From positions 34,368,616-34,432,615 of the forward strand of contig NC_067196.1 of assembly GCF_000699445.3 (NCBI RefSeq): a DNA stretch of 64,000 bases, given 5' to 3'. Below are positions 37,550 to 52,500 of the stretch, one piece after another. Made by a program: the position numbers and the translations under genes. Below the pieces are notes generated by a model. It did not search any database, was not told where the DNA came from, and worked only from the letters and a program-made list of their open reading frames with translations. Every line of letters starts with the position of its first letter. Within the stretch, counting starts at the first letter, position 1. Source of the stretch: Schistosoma haematobium. Lineage: Eukaryota; Platyhelminthes; Trematoda; Strigeidida; Schistosomatidae.

Positions 37550-40500
37550 ATGGGCAAGGCTAGTCATGTAACTCTGAGCCTTTGGCCCAGGGCAGAACCG
37601 TTCGCATACGGTATCTTTCAAGTTCATCCTCATCCAAGACTTGCTGTTCATGTAAGAACGTTTCCCTAAAACATTTTAGCTTTGTTATGTGTTTTAGAAC
37701 ATCAAAAAGCTTGTTACTTATGCAAAAAACAAAAGTAAAACTGGATCAAGATTAAGGTAGATCATCTTAATTTTCGATAGGTTGATTTACTCAATAGTTA
37801 TTCTGTTTGGAAACATGTAGCATGTAATAAGCTTCAGCTAACTGAGGATTTGGCTTGGGTGTATGTTTGATTTTAAGTTATACAACTATTTAGCCTCTTC
37901 CACACATGCTTAACTATGTCGGCGACACAATATGATAAGCTTAAGGATGTTGATGAAAGGATATTTACTGCAGCAAATTCAGCAGATGCCGGTAGTTACA
38001 TGTTTTCAGATCTACATGGTTTATAGAGAGGATTCGTACTTCACAATCCGTTAATTTGTTCACATTTGTACTCTTTCTGTACATACAACAAATAAACAAG
38101 ATATCACTGCGAGCTTCAGCAGTGTCAGCCAATGCTGAGTTAGTTTTCTGGGATCTTATTATTTACTCTGCTAGGTGGCCTGGTAATTACAGTCGTTCAT
38201 CCGATTTGGATTCAGGTCGTTCAACTCCTATCAGACTATGTCGCGTAATTGTGTGAATTTGACTTTCAGTTTTCAGAATCTAGATGAGCAATATCATTTT
38301 CAATTTATCAGTGAAAATTTGAATGAAATGCTTGATCTCCTTGTTGAACCCGGTAATTTTTATTTGTTGCTTATGTTTATGTTGATATGATAACAGTCAG
38401 GTTCAAATTGATTTGAAAGTGAGTAGCCTACAAGCTAACGCTTCTCAATCGTCTGTTAATTTACGTTTATTTTATGTTCATATTCTATGTATAAGCATGT
38501 CATTTTATCACAAAACTTTGTCTGTCTAGTTAACTTGTCTTTAATTTCTGGTCATTCGGGGCATGCTCCAATAATTAATCCTTGTGAGCAGCTGTCACTA
38601 CCAGAAATGATTACATTCAATTAATAAGTATTCTAATGATTGAATTAACAATAAATTCGTCAATTAATTGATTACTGATTAATGTATGTCGTAACATAAC
38701 TGTACCGCATAGTTGCTGAGTGCTAACTTCGTGTTAACCAGAAATAATCAACGCAAGGTGAACGTTCAGAGTGTATAGAAAACGTGTGTATTAATAACAA
38801 TATAAATGTACTCAGTGTGTTGAATTAAAACGGATTCTCATTTACACTTATGTCTAAGTATTTACTGTTCACAGCAAAAAATCTTAGTTGTCTCTTACCA
38901 TATTTCCCTAGATATAATGCTATATATATTGTCTTAATAATTGATGTAAATTTGACTGTTATCTAGTCACGTTTAGAAATCACATCCAGTCTCCTGTTTG
39001 CGTTTTCGAATCCTTGTTTTTCTGGTTTGCTTTATTACTTGTTTTGGTTTTTCATTATTTCTCATGGCACATTAATAGATTACTACCGGTTGCAAAATGA
39101 GTTCTTGGTTCAAAACACGTACTGTGTGTGCACATTACTTACCGTTTTGTACTTTATATTCAGATAACCAAGGTGGAAATAGTATGGATGCAACATTGTC
39201 TGAAGGTGCTGTCGAAGCTTTGGATCTTATTTTGGAAGGATCAGCTGATGAAGGAAGGTGCGGCTACTTTTATGTACTTTTAACCTTACTTTATTTCAGG
39301 ACGCTTAATTCATTTTCAGAACTTGTCCATATACCAACAATTCTTCCAGCAACTGGTTATTCCAAGGTATTTCTTTGTTATTTGTTTATCATTCTAAAAG
39401 CAACAAAAGCCCACAAAAATTTACTTTTGTCGTCATATTGTGTTTATTTACTTGTTAATATAGAGGCGCACGCTGTTCATATCTCACCAATATGTCTTGT
39501 ATAGGCAATATTGACGAAAAATATTCGTTTAAGGCTTTATTATTACACGGTTCCTAAATTGTTGTTATTTGTGGTAGTATTCGTAATGGTTTTTTTCGCG
39601 AAAATTCCAGCTCCATTTAGATGGTGTTACCGGATGTTTGATGCCGGTTACCTCAAATCCTTATTTGGAGATCGATGTCAATCGCTTTGTGGTGAATCGT
39701 AGCTTTACTAATATTTTCCAAATTAATCACAGCTGTCTATATCGTACCGTAATCTAAGATAGTTATTTGCAATATATAACTGTACTTTATCAGTCACTTC
39801 CTCATTTTGGTTATTCCCAGTCACCTCATTTTCTTCAAACTATGTAAAACCTTTTGTAGGTTACACATGCTTTCCATTTACGTGGCCTTCTTTCTTGGAT
39901 ACGTTCATGGTTAACACAAAACCCGTTTTCGGTTGAAAACTGTATTCGAAATGGTCGACGTTTACAGTGGCGTCTTCCTCATCAGGTTGTTTTGGACAAT
40001 GAGTCTGGTTTGAACAATACTCAGCAACAGCCACAGAATGATATCATAAAGCGTCAGAAGATTGCAACAAACGCACACCAAGTTCCACGAACTGGAGGTC
40101 ACAGTGGGTAAGCTTATGGAGAATTCATACCTCACTATTTAGAAAACGGTTTCCAGTTGTTTGAAATCATATATATTGTGTGGTGCTTCATTAAGTATAC
40201 GAAAAATGTATACTTTGAAGCTTTTTCTATTGATAACTGCAGCCTGATATAGGCACTTTGCGGTCCACCATCATCATATTCAGTTTTTACCCCGATAGGG
40301 CGATTTAAAAAACGTTCCACCTATGCACCAACTTACATATTTATAGTGCATCGTTTTTCACACATACTAAGTCGTCACTAAGTTGTTAAAAATCTTGTTA
40401 AGTGACATTTCTTCAGTCAATTTTTCATACACGTTTTTAATTGGATATTCTAGAAACAAACTGGTTGTCATGTCGATGATTTCTCGCCAAATTATTGCTC

Positions 40501-43500
40501 GCGTAAGTTTATTTTAACCTTAAATTGTTTACTTTTTGCATTGATCCGTACAGTTTTTTTTATACAGAATGAGAGAGTTTAGTTATTATTGAGTAATTTT
40601 ATTGCTGCCATGTTAAAGTACCATAAAAATATTTTGGAACATTGTTGGATTCAGTTTCCAAAATAGTAACCTTTTCTATCGATCAATAAAAATGCTTCTC
40701 AGGTGTCTGTTGTATTATGGATTCTCTGTGTAACCGTTTGATATTAAGAATTCTCTGTCGATATTACTTTAACAAATGGAGATGGCAATCCAGCATTTGT
40801 ATTTACAATTCACCAGAAAATCTAATTTGTTTTAAATTCATACCACTTAATGTAACGGATTCTACTAATTAGTATGGGCAGATTTGTTGTCTAATTAACT
40901 CCAGACTTTTGACTCGTGTAATATGCAGACTGGTTGTCGTCACATTTGAAATGGAATTTATTTTGAAGGCTGCCAAATACATATAATTTTATTTTTTATT
41001 AAGGTCGTTTAAATATGACGGGAGTAATGAGTGACATAATACTACAAATCTACATCAGTTTAATTTTGCATTTTACAACAGCACATAAAAATAAGTAAAA
41101 TCAGAAAAAAATACTGAAATAAACTGATAGAATTAAGTAAGCAATCATAACAATATAGATGCGGAGTCATAAGATCTTTTGAACCTATAAAAAATACGAA
41201 CTAGAAAGGTTTGTGTCACTATTCTCGATATATTTTAATTATCAACTGGGAGTGCTTAAGTTATATCTAAAACTTCTTGAATTTCTCTTTACGTGTAACT
41301 ACTTGGTTTGTTTACATTCACAAGTACTTATCGCTCAGTATCAAAATTCTCCTTGAAATCATTTTATTTTGATTTCAGAGTTCTGCTACACTTGATGGTG
41401 CTACTCTTAAAATACATCGTGCCCATTGTAGTTATTTATATCTCTTGTCACCGATGAGGTTAGTTTATCAAAGTTAATATATCCTTGTGGTGGGTTTCTA
41501 TAAACACTTTTGGTCATGTAATATGATATTTTTCTTACCACATTTTTATTTAATAAATGTAGAAATTTACCACTGCGGCTTCCTAATACATGGTTTTTCG
41601 CTAGATTTATCGACTAATATTTGGTGATTCTAGTTTATCAATGTCAGATATAACAGAGTGCCTACTAGCGCTCTGAAATGTTTGATAAATAAATAACCAT
41701 AAACCAAACTATTCCAGTACCTCGTTCTCATTCATAATTAACTTTATTCTTTCCTATGCTCATGATAATTTTCATGTAATTCGTTTCTGAAAAATTGATG
41801 ATCATTACTTAGATATTCTAGTAAAGTTTGAACTGGGACTTCTAATTTAATCCGGAATTCGTGTTTTATCCTATTTGGGTCTCTTGTTCCGGTCATAACT
41901 TTATTCTAGAATCGTTGTTTACTCTAAGACTGAAACCCAATGCTTTTTATGCGATTTCTAATGGACTATCCACCTAGCTACAAATTCCAGATAGCCATTG
42001 ATCTGCCGAACAAGTTGATATTATGGATTGCATTCGATCAGTCTCCACTGGCTTTTGTGCATCGTAAGCAAGGTACTTTGAAGTTTCCGTTCGTTACAAA
42101 ATTTTCTACCATAAAATGACGAGTTTTAAATAAGATGAAGCATGCGTCTCCGATAAAACTTAGCCACTGTGACAAATTTACTTAAAACTTGTAACTAGTG
42201 GCAGTTTTAAGGCACTCCTTTGCAGATGTACATACCAGTGGGGACTGTTTAAATGCAGTTCATAATATAAACGATGAGAAGACTGAAAACCTCAGATACA
42301 ATACCTGCCCCCAAATGCTCATGATACGGCCAAGGGTGGAGAGAGTCCGCTATCCCTCTCAAAATCCTCTCATATAATCACTTTCATGGAAGTCCTGTTC
42401 ACTACCTTCTCGCGGTGAGGGTATTTTTTGCGACATCGAGAAGACAAAAAGTTAATATCTGGCGCTTGAATCGAGTTAGTGGCTACGGAGGACCACATGA
42501 GCTCCAGTGTCCTGAGGGTACAAATAACGTATGGCTGTCATGAGACCACATCTAACGTTACTCCTCTGTCTTGTGGATTGGACCTCCCGATCAAAGGTTC
42601 GCTAAGTGGCCCCTTAAGAAAACCGCCCATTTCGGTTTAGTCACCTGGGCAGTATCCCAGTCCACACAAAAACTGAGTAAGAACTACTTCGTGTGGCCCA
42701 TACATATTTTAGTGCCCTCTTGTACCGATGTTTATTTGTTTAAATGAATAAAATAAGATACAGTATCTAGACATACCTGGAAACTTTTCAACTATCTAAC
42801 ACAAACTACTGATACAAATGTTCTAGTAGTTTCACGTTTTGATAATATTTTTCTGGTACCAACTACCATATATGAATGCATATTATCAAGAAAGATGTAG
42901 TCAAAACCCAAAGTTATGTTAGTCTAATCGAGAAGTATATTTCATAGGTCTCAATTTTTTTATTGTATCATTATGTGCGTCAGTTTATGTAATTATCAGT
43001 GAAAATCACTAAGTACGTGCTTATACACATTCTGTTTTGATCCACGGTATTTGTACATGGGTTAGTGATTTTATTCCGTTTCTGATACCTAAGGAGGTTA
43101 ATTAGTGTTCGGACTACTCTCCAACGATTGTAAGCCAATGCAACCCCTTTGAATTTGTTGTTTTCCAAAATTGTTGAATTACAATTATGTTCATTTATTA
43201 ATTTACGATATCTATACGAGTTAGTAAATTACAGTATATATGGTAGAACAGTCCGTTTTTAGTATCCGCTGTTGATGTTGTATTAGTGACGAGTTTAATA
43301 AAGGGTTTTGGTGAAACTATATGTATAGTTTTCCTTTTAAAAACATCCATTAAGTGTTTTTATATTTTTTTCGTATGGTAGGTTTACTTCTGTCTCCAGT
43401 CCTTTCAGCTGACTTTTCAAGACATTGGATTTTTTACTTTACATCTTGTTCTTTCCAATGGCGATAAAAGTACTGCTAACATAGTAAATCCATACACTTG

Positions 43501-46500
43501 CATATAATTAGCTTCCAGTTCCGTTTATTTTAGTATTTTAAAGCGTGTTGTACATAAATGTATATCGTTCGTAAATTAGTAACAAAGATGCTATCAATTC
43601 ACTATCGGTTGTTTCTATAAAGCCTTGTTTTATATTAGTTACTCTTAATATCTGTTTGCATCTGAATCTTGAGGGAACGCTGTTGTGTAATTAACATCTC
43701 AAGTTTTTTTACGAGGCCATTCTATTGTTTTTAGTAATGGTTGGATCAGACAGTCGACAGCCGCAATTATATTGTTCAGTGTTATAGACAACATTGTATT
43801 CGATTTATTTATATAACTAAGTAATATTTAGACTGTATGTTGTATCTTCCGTCAAGAACTCCTTAAATACTTTTTGTAGGTCTGTTACACTAGATAAATG
43901 TCGCAAGCTGACCATTGTTTTGGGACCGATTGAAAACACTCTCCAACTTAACCATTGTGAAGACTGTTTGGTTATTGCAGCCTGTCGTCGTGCTGTCTTG
44001 GCTTACTGTCGTCGGTGCACATTGCATTTAGCTATACAATCCCGTCCAATATTGATTCAGCCCCCTGTTCCAAACACTATCAGTGGATCTATGATTATTT
44101 CAAATATTCCTGGAAATAATTCGGGTACAAATACTTCTACCCCAGGCACCCCTACGCCTGGTAGTGTAGCACTGGTTGGTAATGAAGAAATCTTGTTGGC
44201 TCCCTTTCATACAACGTATATGAAACTTGTAGATCACCTGAACAAGGTGAACCTTAGTCCGAAAGTGAATTATTGGGATCGTCCATTTTTGTTGGGTAAG
44301 TATTAGTTCTTTCATGATGTTTAGCTATAAAATAAGCTTAAGATCATTTATTGTTTACTGCTGAACTTAACAGGCAATCCACCTTCCTAAGCATTCATAT
44401 TTTGAAATTCGAGGATCACTTAAGTCACAAAACGCCCCTAAATACCCTAGTACGACCGAGGGGGTGAGAGTCCGCTCTCCTCGAATTGCTCTCACATGGC
44501 AACGTGTATACATCGATTGCCAGGGAAGTTCTACTCGCTGCCTTCTCGTGGCATTATATATATAAAATTTATATTATCCAGGATCTCGGTACGTCCACTA
44601 AAGCTGATTGATTGCGAATGAAGCACTAAGCATGTTCCGATTTAGGTGTAACCAGAGCGTGCATTAGTTACAATAATAATAATTTTATATATTCTGAAAA
44701 TAATAATTACAGAATTGACGCCAGTTAACAGGCATGATCAATTTGATATAATTAGTAACATTAGATGTACAGAACAAACATGTGATACAGGAAAGTTTTA
44801 AGTGTAGTTGTTTAGGTAGTACATGTGTTACAGCGATCCAATGCATCAGCCGGAAACTTTTACTTTTTCTTAAATGGACAGCCTGTTGCTTTATGAACGG
44901 TGTGATTAAGGTCATTTCGTGTACCATATCGAATTAATGATAATTATCTACAACTAGAGAAATTAAAACGAAAACAACAAAGCAGTAATTACCAAAATAT
45001 GTCAATCAAGTCTACCAAAATTCATGTGTCATGTGACACAGTGATATACTGTTGATGTTATTCAAATTAGTTAAACTTGCTAGGGACGGTGTTAACATAA
45101 AGTGATAGCAAGTAGGTGGTTTTACTTAGGGAATGCACTAATAAAAATGGCTAAACATTTAAAGTTCCTATAATAACACTTGTGGAATGAGATACACTTA
45201 CAGGTGCTAGAACATTCAATGCATTTTCAGAGGAGCAGTATGCATCGATGCAGCGAATAGATAATGGGAGTGATTTTATCGTACGGATAGATTGTGGTAG
45301 GTTATTCCAGAGTCTAGAAAATTTACAGGTAAATTAATTCATATAAAGAGATGGTTTAGAACAAGTTTGTTTCACTAGTGATAAGGAATTACGGATGTCA
45401 TAATGAGAAGTTTCTGCATATTGAATCACGTGATTGGATGTAAAGGATTGTTTATTAAGTAGTTTGAAGAAAAAGATAAGATTCAGTTTGAGTCTCCTTT
45501 TCCATAAAGGGTCTAGCCCAAGTTTATTACATCTAGAATTATAAGTTAAGGTACAATCAGCTCCAAGAATACGAAGTGTAAATCGTCTCTGTACTGATTC
45601 CAGCCTTAATTTATCCTTTATGCGCTCACTGCTAAGAATAAACGTGCAATATTCTAGAAGAGGTCGAGCACAAACTTTGTACATTAGAATACGTGACTCA
45701 GTGTTGTAAAGATTTTGAGTTATGTAACCTATTAGACGTTGAGACTTAGAGGTCTGTTTTAATATATGTTCTGTAAACGACAAGTCTTGGGAATATCTAA
45801 GTTCTAAGTCTACTACTGTATGTAACTTAGATAACACTTCTCCATTTATGGTAGTGTCTAGGTTGAGTGATGTATCGCCAAGGCATATCCATCCACATTT
45901 AGCCGTATTAAGCTCCAGTCGCCATTTTAAGCACCACTGTGCTACCTTGTTAAGCTCCATGCTGATGCAATTTTGCATATTTTTCAGCTCGTGTGGAGAA
46001 AATGAATACACTATTTTAAGATCATCTGCGTATAGAAGGGGCTTACCCACACAAAAACTTTCACAAATATCATTGATAAACACTAAAAAGAGCAAAGGGC
46101 CTAAGACACTACCTTGTATTGCACCACTTCTAACAGGGACAGCGTTAGACAATGAGGAGTTAATTTTAGCTATTTGATGTCGATTGCTGAGAAAGGAATC
46201 AAGCCAAGCAAGCAAAGGATTTTGAACCTCATAAGATGCGAGTTTACCTATAAGAAGTTGGTGGCTAACCATGTCGAAGGCTTTAGAAATGTCCAGATAT
46301 AGCACTAAGACTAGATATCCTTGGTTATGTAGAGAATAGACTAAATTAAAGAAGTCAAAATGACATGTCATACAAGATCGATTTTTAAGAAATCCATGTT
46401 GAGTATCCTTGATAAATTTTCCAGCAAGTAAATGGTTGGAAAGTTCATCACTTATAATTTTTTCCATAATCCTAGAAATAACGAGTAATATTTATTGGCC

Positions 46501-49500
46501 GGTAATTGTTCATGTCAGTCTTATCTCCAGATTTGTAACGTGGTATGATGTACGCGGTTTTCCAACAGTAAGGGTAAGAACCGGTTTCCATAGAGAGAGT
46601 AAACAGCTTTAGAAGAAGAAGTGGAATATCTGGACCACCATATTTGTAGAGAAATGATGAAATCCCGTCTACTCCATGACCTTTCGAAAGCTTAAGGGTA
46701 TTTATAGCCTTATTAATTTTCATGCATGTGAAGGAGATAGATTTTATTTAGTTGCTAGTCACGCACATAACTCTTGAAGCAAAGCCACTTCCTACACCAT
46801 TCGCAAAAATACCACTGAAAAGGTCTGTTATAGTTTTAGAGTCGTATATAAAAGTGCTATTATGCTGGATGCATGGTATATCAACATTTTGAGTTGCTTT
46901 AGCGCGTTTATTGAAAAGTAGAGTTAAGTTTTTTACCTTTGAGTTAGCATTAAGTTAGCATTATATCCTGCTAACACTTCCCCTTAGAGCATATCCGCAG
47001 TATTTGAAGTTTTGATCCACATTTATCAACGTAATTGGTCTACGCTTTCTATTTGTCCAGTTTTTTGGTGGTAAAGACGTAATGTCATTTTTTATGTCAG
47101 TCAGTCAGTCAGCTACAACGTAGGACCAGGCACATATATGCGTCGGTCCAAGTTACCATACCTCATTAACACAACAAGATGAACACCGGATTCATAAAAG
47201 TAGTTAGTTCAGAGGTAGTAATATATAAAAGAAAGATTGCATATAGAGATATAGTACAGGAAGAAAGAATTAGTTCATAGAAAGAAAGATATGAAGCGAT
47301 TTTAATCTCTTAGTTTAAGGGAAGACCGAGAGTGTATACACCGACGCCATTGTGATCGATTCTGAGCCATGTCACCAAGAGTCTCCAACCATTATTTACG
47401 ATAGTCACGCGGACTCCAACCAAGTAGTCTGCATGTACCAACATGGCTCAGACTACGAGTTAGTGACTTCAAGCACTGATGCCACGTTTTGGTTTGGCCG
47501 CCCCTAACTTTCTTCCAACCATCCCGAACACCGTTCAGCATTGCACGTCGTGGTAATCGGTGTTTAGGCATACGTAACACGTAGCCCAACCATCTCAGTC
47601 GATGAAGATTCATAACGTCATCAACTGATTTACTATCATTTCCTAATACCCTGCGTCTAACCTCACTATTACTTAACCGGTGATCCCAGCAGACGCCAGC
47701 AATATTTCTAAGGCATCTGTGGTCAAATACTAGTAGCTTACGAGTGTCTCCTAATCTTAATGGCCATGTTTCGCTGCCGTAAATTAAGACAGAACGGACT
47801 GCCGCGCAGTATACTCGTCCTTTTATTGATAGACGGATATCTCGCCTTCGCCATGGGTGACGTAAGTTGGCAAATGCCAAACGAGCTTTTCGAATCCGTG
47901 CTGAGATTTCGTCAGACCTTTTAGATTAGACCTATAGGTCAAGGGCTCAGTGGTTAGCTCCTCAAGAAAACTACCTGTCTGAGTTTTGGCACCCGGGAAG
48001 CATACTGGCCCTCACACAAATTAAGTGATGACTACGACTAAAAAACTATTCACTCTTTAATTCTCGCCCTCGCAAATCATACTCAAAACTATTTGTTAGT
48101 ATTCTCTTTTATTTTACATTGCATCACTTGTCTATCCCTTTATTCATCTTTTGTCTATTGTTTTATTCCTTAACTTCTACAGCGATCCGCCTATGGTGGA
48201 AACCTTGTCCTGTCTAAACGATTTCAAGTCACTGATTGGTTGGAAGTTGAATGCCACCACCGAATACGAATTCTGAACCAGCATTTCTGAAACCACTCAT
48301 GGCATTCAAACTGACCTACTTCAACGTTCTCACACCTATAGATAGGGTTAGCTATGCCTTTTAGAAGGTCTTAACAGTGATGTCTGTTGTCTATCCAGGA
48401 CCCGTATTCAAGACTAGTGAAATACTTCAAACTCGCTCTCCCATCGCTTCGAAAAGCTTGTTTCACGTGCATTTATCCATAGAGCTTGTGGTATCTTCGC
48501 CTGGCTTTTCTGGTGTTGGTGTTGCATTAAGAGCTAGGGCTGAGGCACTAAATCATTAGATCCCCATTAAAAGTCGTTTATCTGGCATTTGATGGGAACA
48601 CTGCATCAAAGTGAGAAATCGGTTTAAGAAACGATATTCCCAACACAAAGAGTACTTCGAGGCCTGCGGATGAACGCTCTGACGATAAAACTGCTTTTCA
48701 ACTCGTGCAAACTATATTATTGTGTTAATTTTACGGAACGTAGATATGTTTATTGAATTAAATACACTTAGTTCTACTGCCCGACCGAAGCTGCTACCTT
48801 GACGCGGTGGTCGGGCTTGCCTATCGTGATGACCCAACCGAACTATATTGGCTGGAACATATGTTCCTGCAGGTTCTACCATGCCAGGCAGGTCGATCGA
48901 AGAACGGTAAGACTAAAAGCAGCAACTCAAGGTCTGAGGGTGAAGTCGTACTGCTGACTGTAGAGGGGTGTGACAGCAGTAAGTTGTTTCCTTCAGACAA
49001 CCAGCATCTGCAGCGATGCTGCCTTCCCACAAGGAGGGTGGGGTTAGAAAAGGTCGACCCCCAAAATATCACACCTCACTTTGCCTAACGGATTTCCGTC
49101 TCCGGCGGTAAGGATCTTTGAAGAACGGAGCTAACACGTCAAAAACCTTCCACAAAAAGGCCGTGCGTGACCGGCCTCAAGCAGTTGTCCCTTGAGCTCT
49201 GCGGTCACGCTCCCGGGTCGTCAAGACCAACACTAATCCAATTTCCTTTTCAGGTTCCTCAAGAAATACCCTTCCACGGTGTGGGCAGCTGGGAAGTGAC
49301 AACAGCCCTCATACCCGTGACAGCACACGAGACCAAGGTGGTCACATTAAAATCTTTCCTACACCTTCTAATACCTCTCTTATCTCCATGACTAACCCTC
49401 CTCACGTCTCTTTATCACCTCGCACCGCTAGGGCAAACGATTCGAATACGCGGAACGCTATTCCTGGTCTCCTGAAACCACGCTTTAAACTACACGTAGG

Positions 49501-52500
49501 AGCTTTTAACGTCCGAACACTGTACCGAATAGGACAACAGACTTCCTTAGCTAGGACTTTATAATCTCGCGCCATCGATGTGTGCTGCGTCTCCGAAACG
49601 CGCATACAGGATCCGAGTAGCGTCATTCATTTGACCTCACCATACCAAAATAAATAACCGACTCGATTTACGCTTCGTGTATCTGGAAGCCCTGATTCTG
49701 CTTCCCGTGGCCTCGCCGGCGTAGGTATAGCATTGAGTCCTAGGGCAGAACTAGCTCTCTTAGAGTGGATCCCAGTAGACAGTCGTTTGTGCGCTGTCCG
49801 ACTAAACGGAACAATAAGGTCTCGGAAATATAGGCACACTCGTCGTCTCTGCCTACTCTCCCACTGACTGCAGCTCAGACGATGTAAAAGATGAATTTTA
49901 CAGAAAGCTTTCCGACCTTCTCAGAAAAGCTAGGCGCTCTGATGTAGTAATAGTGGCCGGTGACTTTGATGCTCAAGTAGGTAAACCAGGCGATAGGGAA
50001 AGACACCTGGGTGGATCTTATAGCATCTTGGCTCAAAGAACAGATAATGGCGACCGTCTGTTGCAGCTATGCTCAGATAACCGCCTTTTTCTTGTGAATA
50101 CTAACTTTAAACATAAGGAAAAACATCTTTTAACATGGAGACCCCGAATACGTCCCAACGTTGGACCCAAATAGATCACATCTTTATCAGCCACCGATGG
50201 AGGGGCTCGATAGAAGACTGTCGCTCATTCTGGAGCACATGCCTAGATTCAGATCATGCTCTAGTGCGAGCGCGTATCTGTCTGCGTCTTACTGGACGTA
50301 GGAAAGACGCTGCAAGGAAACCTCTTAGGGGCCTACTTAATGATAGTCAAGCTAAGTGTATATTTCAGGAACAACTAGGAAAACAGTTAGGCAGCCATAT
50401 AGGTGATGCCCACCCCGAGGCAGCATGGAATGATATCCGAAAAGCTGTGGAAACAGCAGTGATATCTGCTAGTACGGTAACATGTAAGGTTAGGGAGAAA
50501 CACTGGATCTCAGCAGCATCTATCTCACTGATAGATGCTCGGAAACTCATTCCACCTGGCTCTGAACATAACGAGGAGCAGAGTCAGCTTAAGCGCAAGG
50601 TGACAAGAAGTCTACGCAATGATCGTGAACAGTGGTGGGTAGCGAAAGCAAAAGAGATGGAAAAGGCAGCGGTAATAGGTAATATCAGACAATTGTTCAG
50701 ACTTGTTAAGGAAACCGGTATTAGGAAACCGACTGTTAGCGAAACACTCTCAGAGAATGATGGACATATTATACATTCTCAATCCAGGAGATTGGATCGA
50801 TGGGCATAACACTTTAGGGATCAGTTCAACTGGACTTCAGCCACACTTTGGTTTCCCACGATCTCTAGTCTACCTGAATGGCAAGTTAATGTAGGTCCTC
50901 CGTCCCTTTACGAAGTTGAAAAACCATAGGAAATCTGAAGCGTGGGAGAGCAGCAGGCCCTGACAGGTTCACTCCTGAGATTTTTAAGGATGGTGGTCCA
51001 GTATTAGCAGTGAGATTAACTGAGGTCTTAGGTAGAATTTGGGAACTGGACGTAATCCCATCTGACTGGTCTCAATCGCTGATTGTGCCAGTCTATAAGA
51101 AAGGACAAAAGTCCTCTTGTGACAATCACAGAGGAATCAGTTTGACAAATATAGTGTCTAAAATATTAGCTTCAATAATACTTCGACGCCTAACTAGAGC
51201 TCGTGAAGAGCAGACTAGAGAAAACCAGGCCGGTTTTCGACCTGGACGTGGTTGTATAGACCAGATGTTCACGTCAGGTCCCAGAACATAGACACACACG
51301 CAGACGCCCCACAATGGTAGTATTTCTCGACCTTAAGGCAGTATTCGACTCTGTTGATCGTGAGGTTCTATGGCAGTGTTTGTCACTGAAAGGAGTACCA
51401 AAGAAGTACATTAACCTTATAAAGGCTCTCTACTCGAACACAACTGGTAGAGTGAGAGCTTATGGCGAACTGTCATCAGAATTGATTACCTCAAGTGGTG
51501 TTCGTCAGGACTGTCCACTCTCCCCATTCTTGTTCAACTGTGTGGTCGACGTACTTTTAGAGATAACACTCTCCTCATCTAAATTTCCAGGGGTTGAACT
51601 TCTACCAGGAGATTCACTTGTTGACTCGGAATATACCGATGACATAGTTTTATTTGGTGAAGACGCTGACAAAATGCAGAGTCTTCTGGCCACTCTAAGC
51701 AACAGTGCAAGCATGTTCGTGATGCGATTCCTTCCCTCGAAATGCAAAATGTTGCTTCAGGATTGGGTTGCATTGACACCCGAACTAATGATAGGGAGTG
51801 AAGTAGTTGAGTGTGTCGACGGCTTCACTTATCTTGGAAGTCTCATCAGCCCTTGTGGTTTGGTGTATGACGAAATCTCAGCACGGATACAGAAGGCTCG
51901 ACTAGCTTTAACCAATTTGCGTCATTTATGGCGTAGGAGAGATATCCGTCTATCAATAAAAGGACGAGTATACTGCGCGGCAGTCCGTTCTGTCTTAATT
52001 TACGGCAGCGAAACATGGCCATTAAGAGTAGAAGACACTCGTTAGCTACTAGTATTTGACCATAGATGCCTTAGAAATATTGCTGGCGTCTGCTGGGATC
52101 ACCGGTTAAGTAATAGTGAGGTTAGACGCAGGGTATTAGGAAATGATAGTAAATCAGTTGATGACGTTATGAATCTTCATCGACTGAGATGGTATGCCTA
52201 AACACCGATTACCACGAAGTGCAATGCTGAACGGTGTTCGGGATGGTTGGAAGAAAGTTAGGGGTGACCAAACCAAAACGTGGCATCAGTGCTTGAAGTC
52301 ACTAACTCGTAGTCTGAGCCATGTTGGTACATGCAGACTACTTGGTTGGAGTCCGCGTGACTATCGTAAATAATGGTTGGAGACTCTTGGTGACATGGCT
52401 CAGAATCGATCACAATGGCGTCGGTGTATACACTCTCGGTCTTCCCTTAAACTAAGAGATTAAAATCGCTTCATATCTTTCTTTCTATGAACTAATTCTT

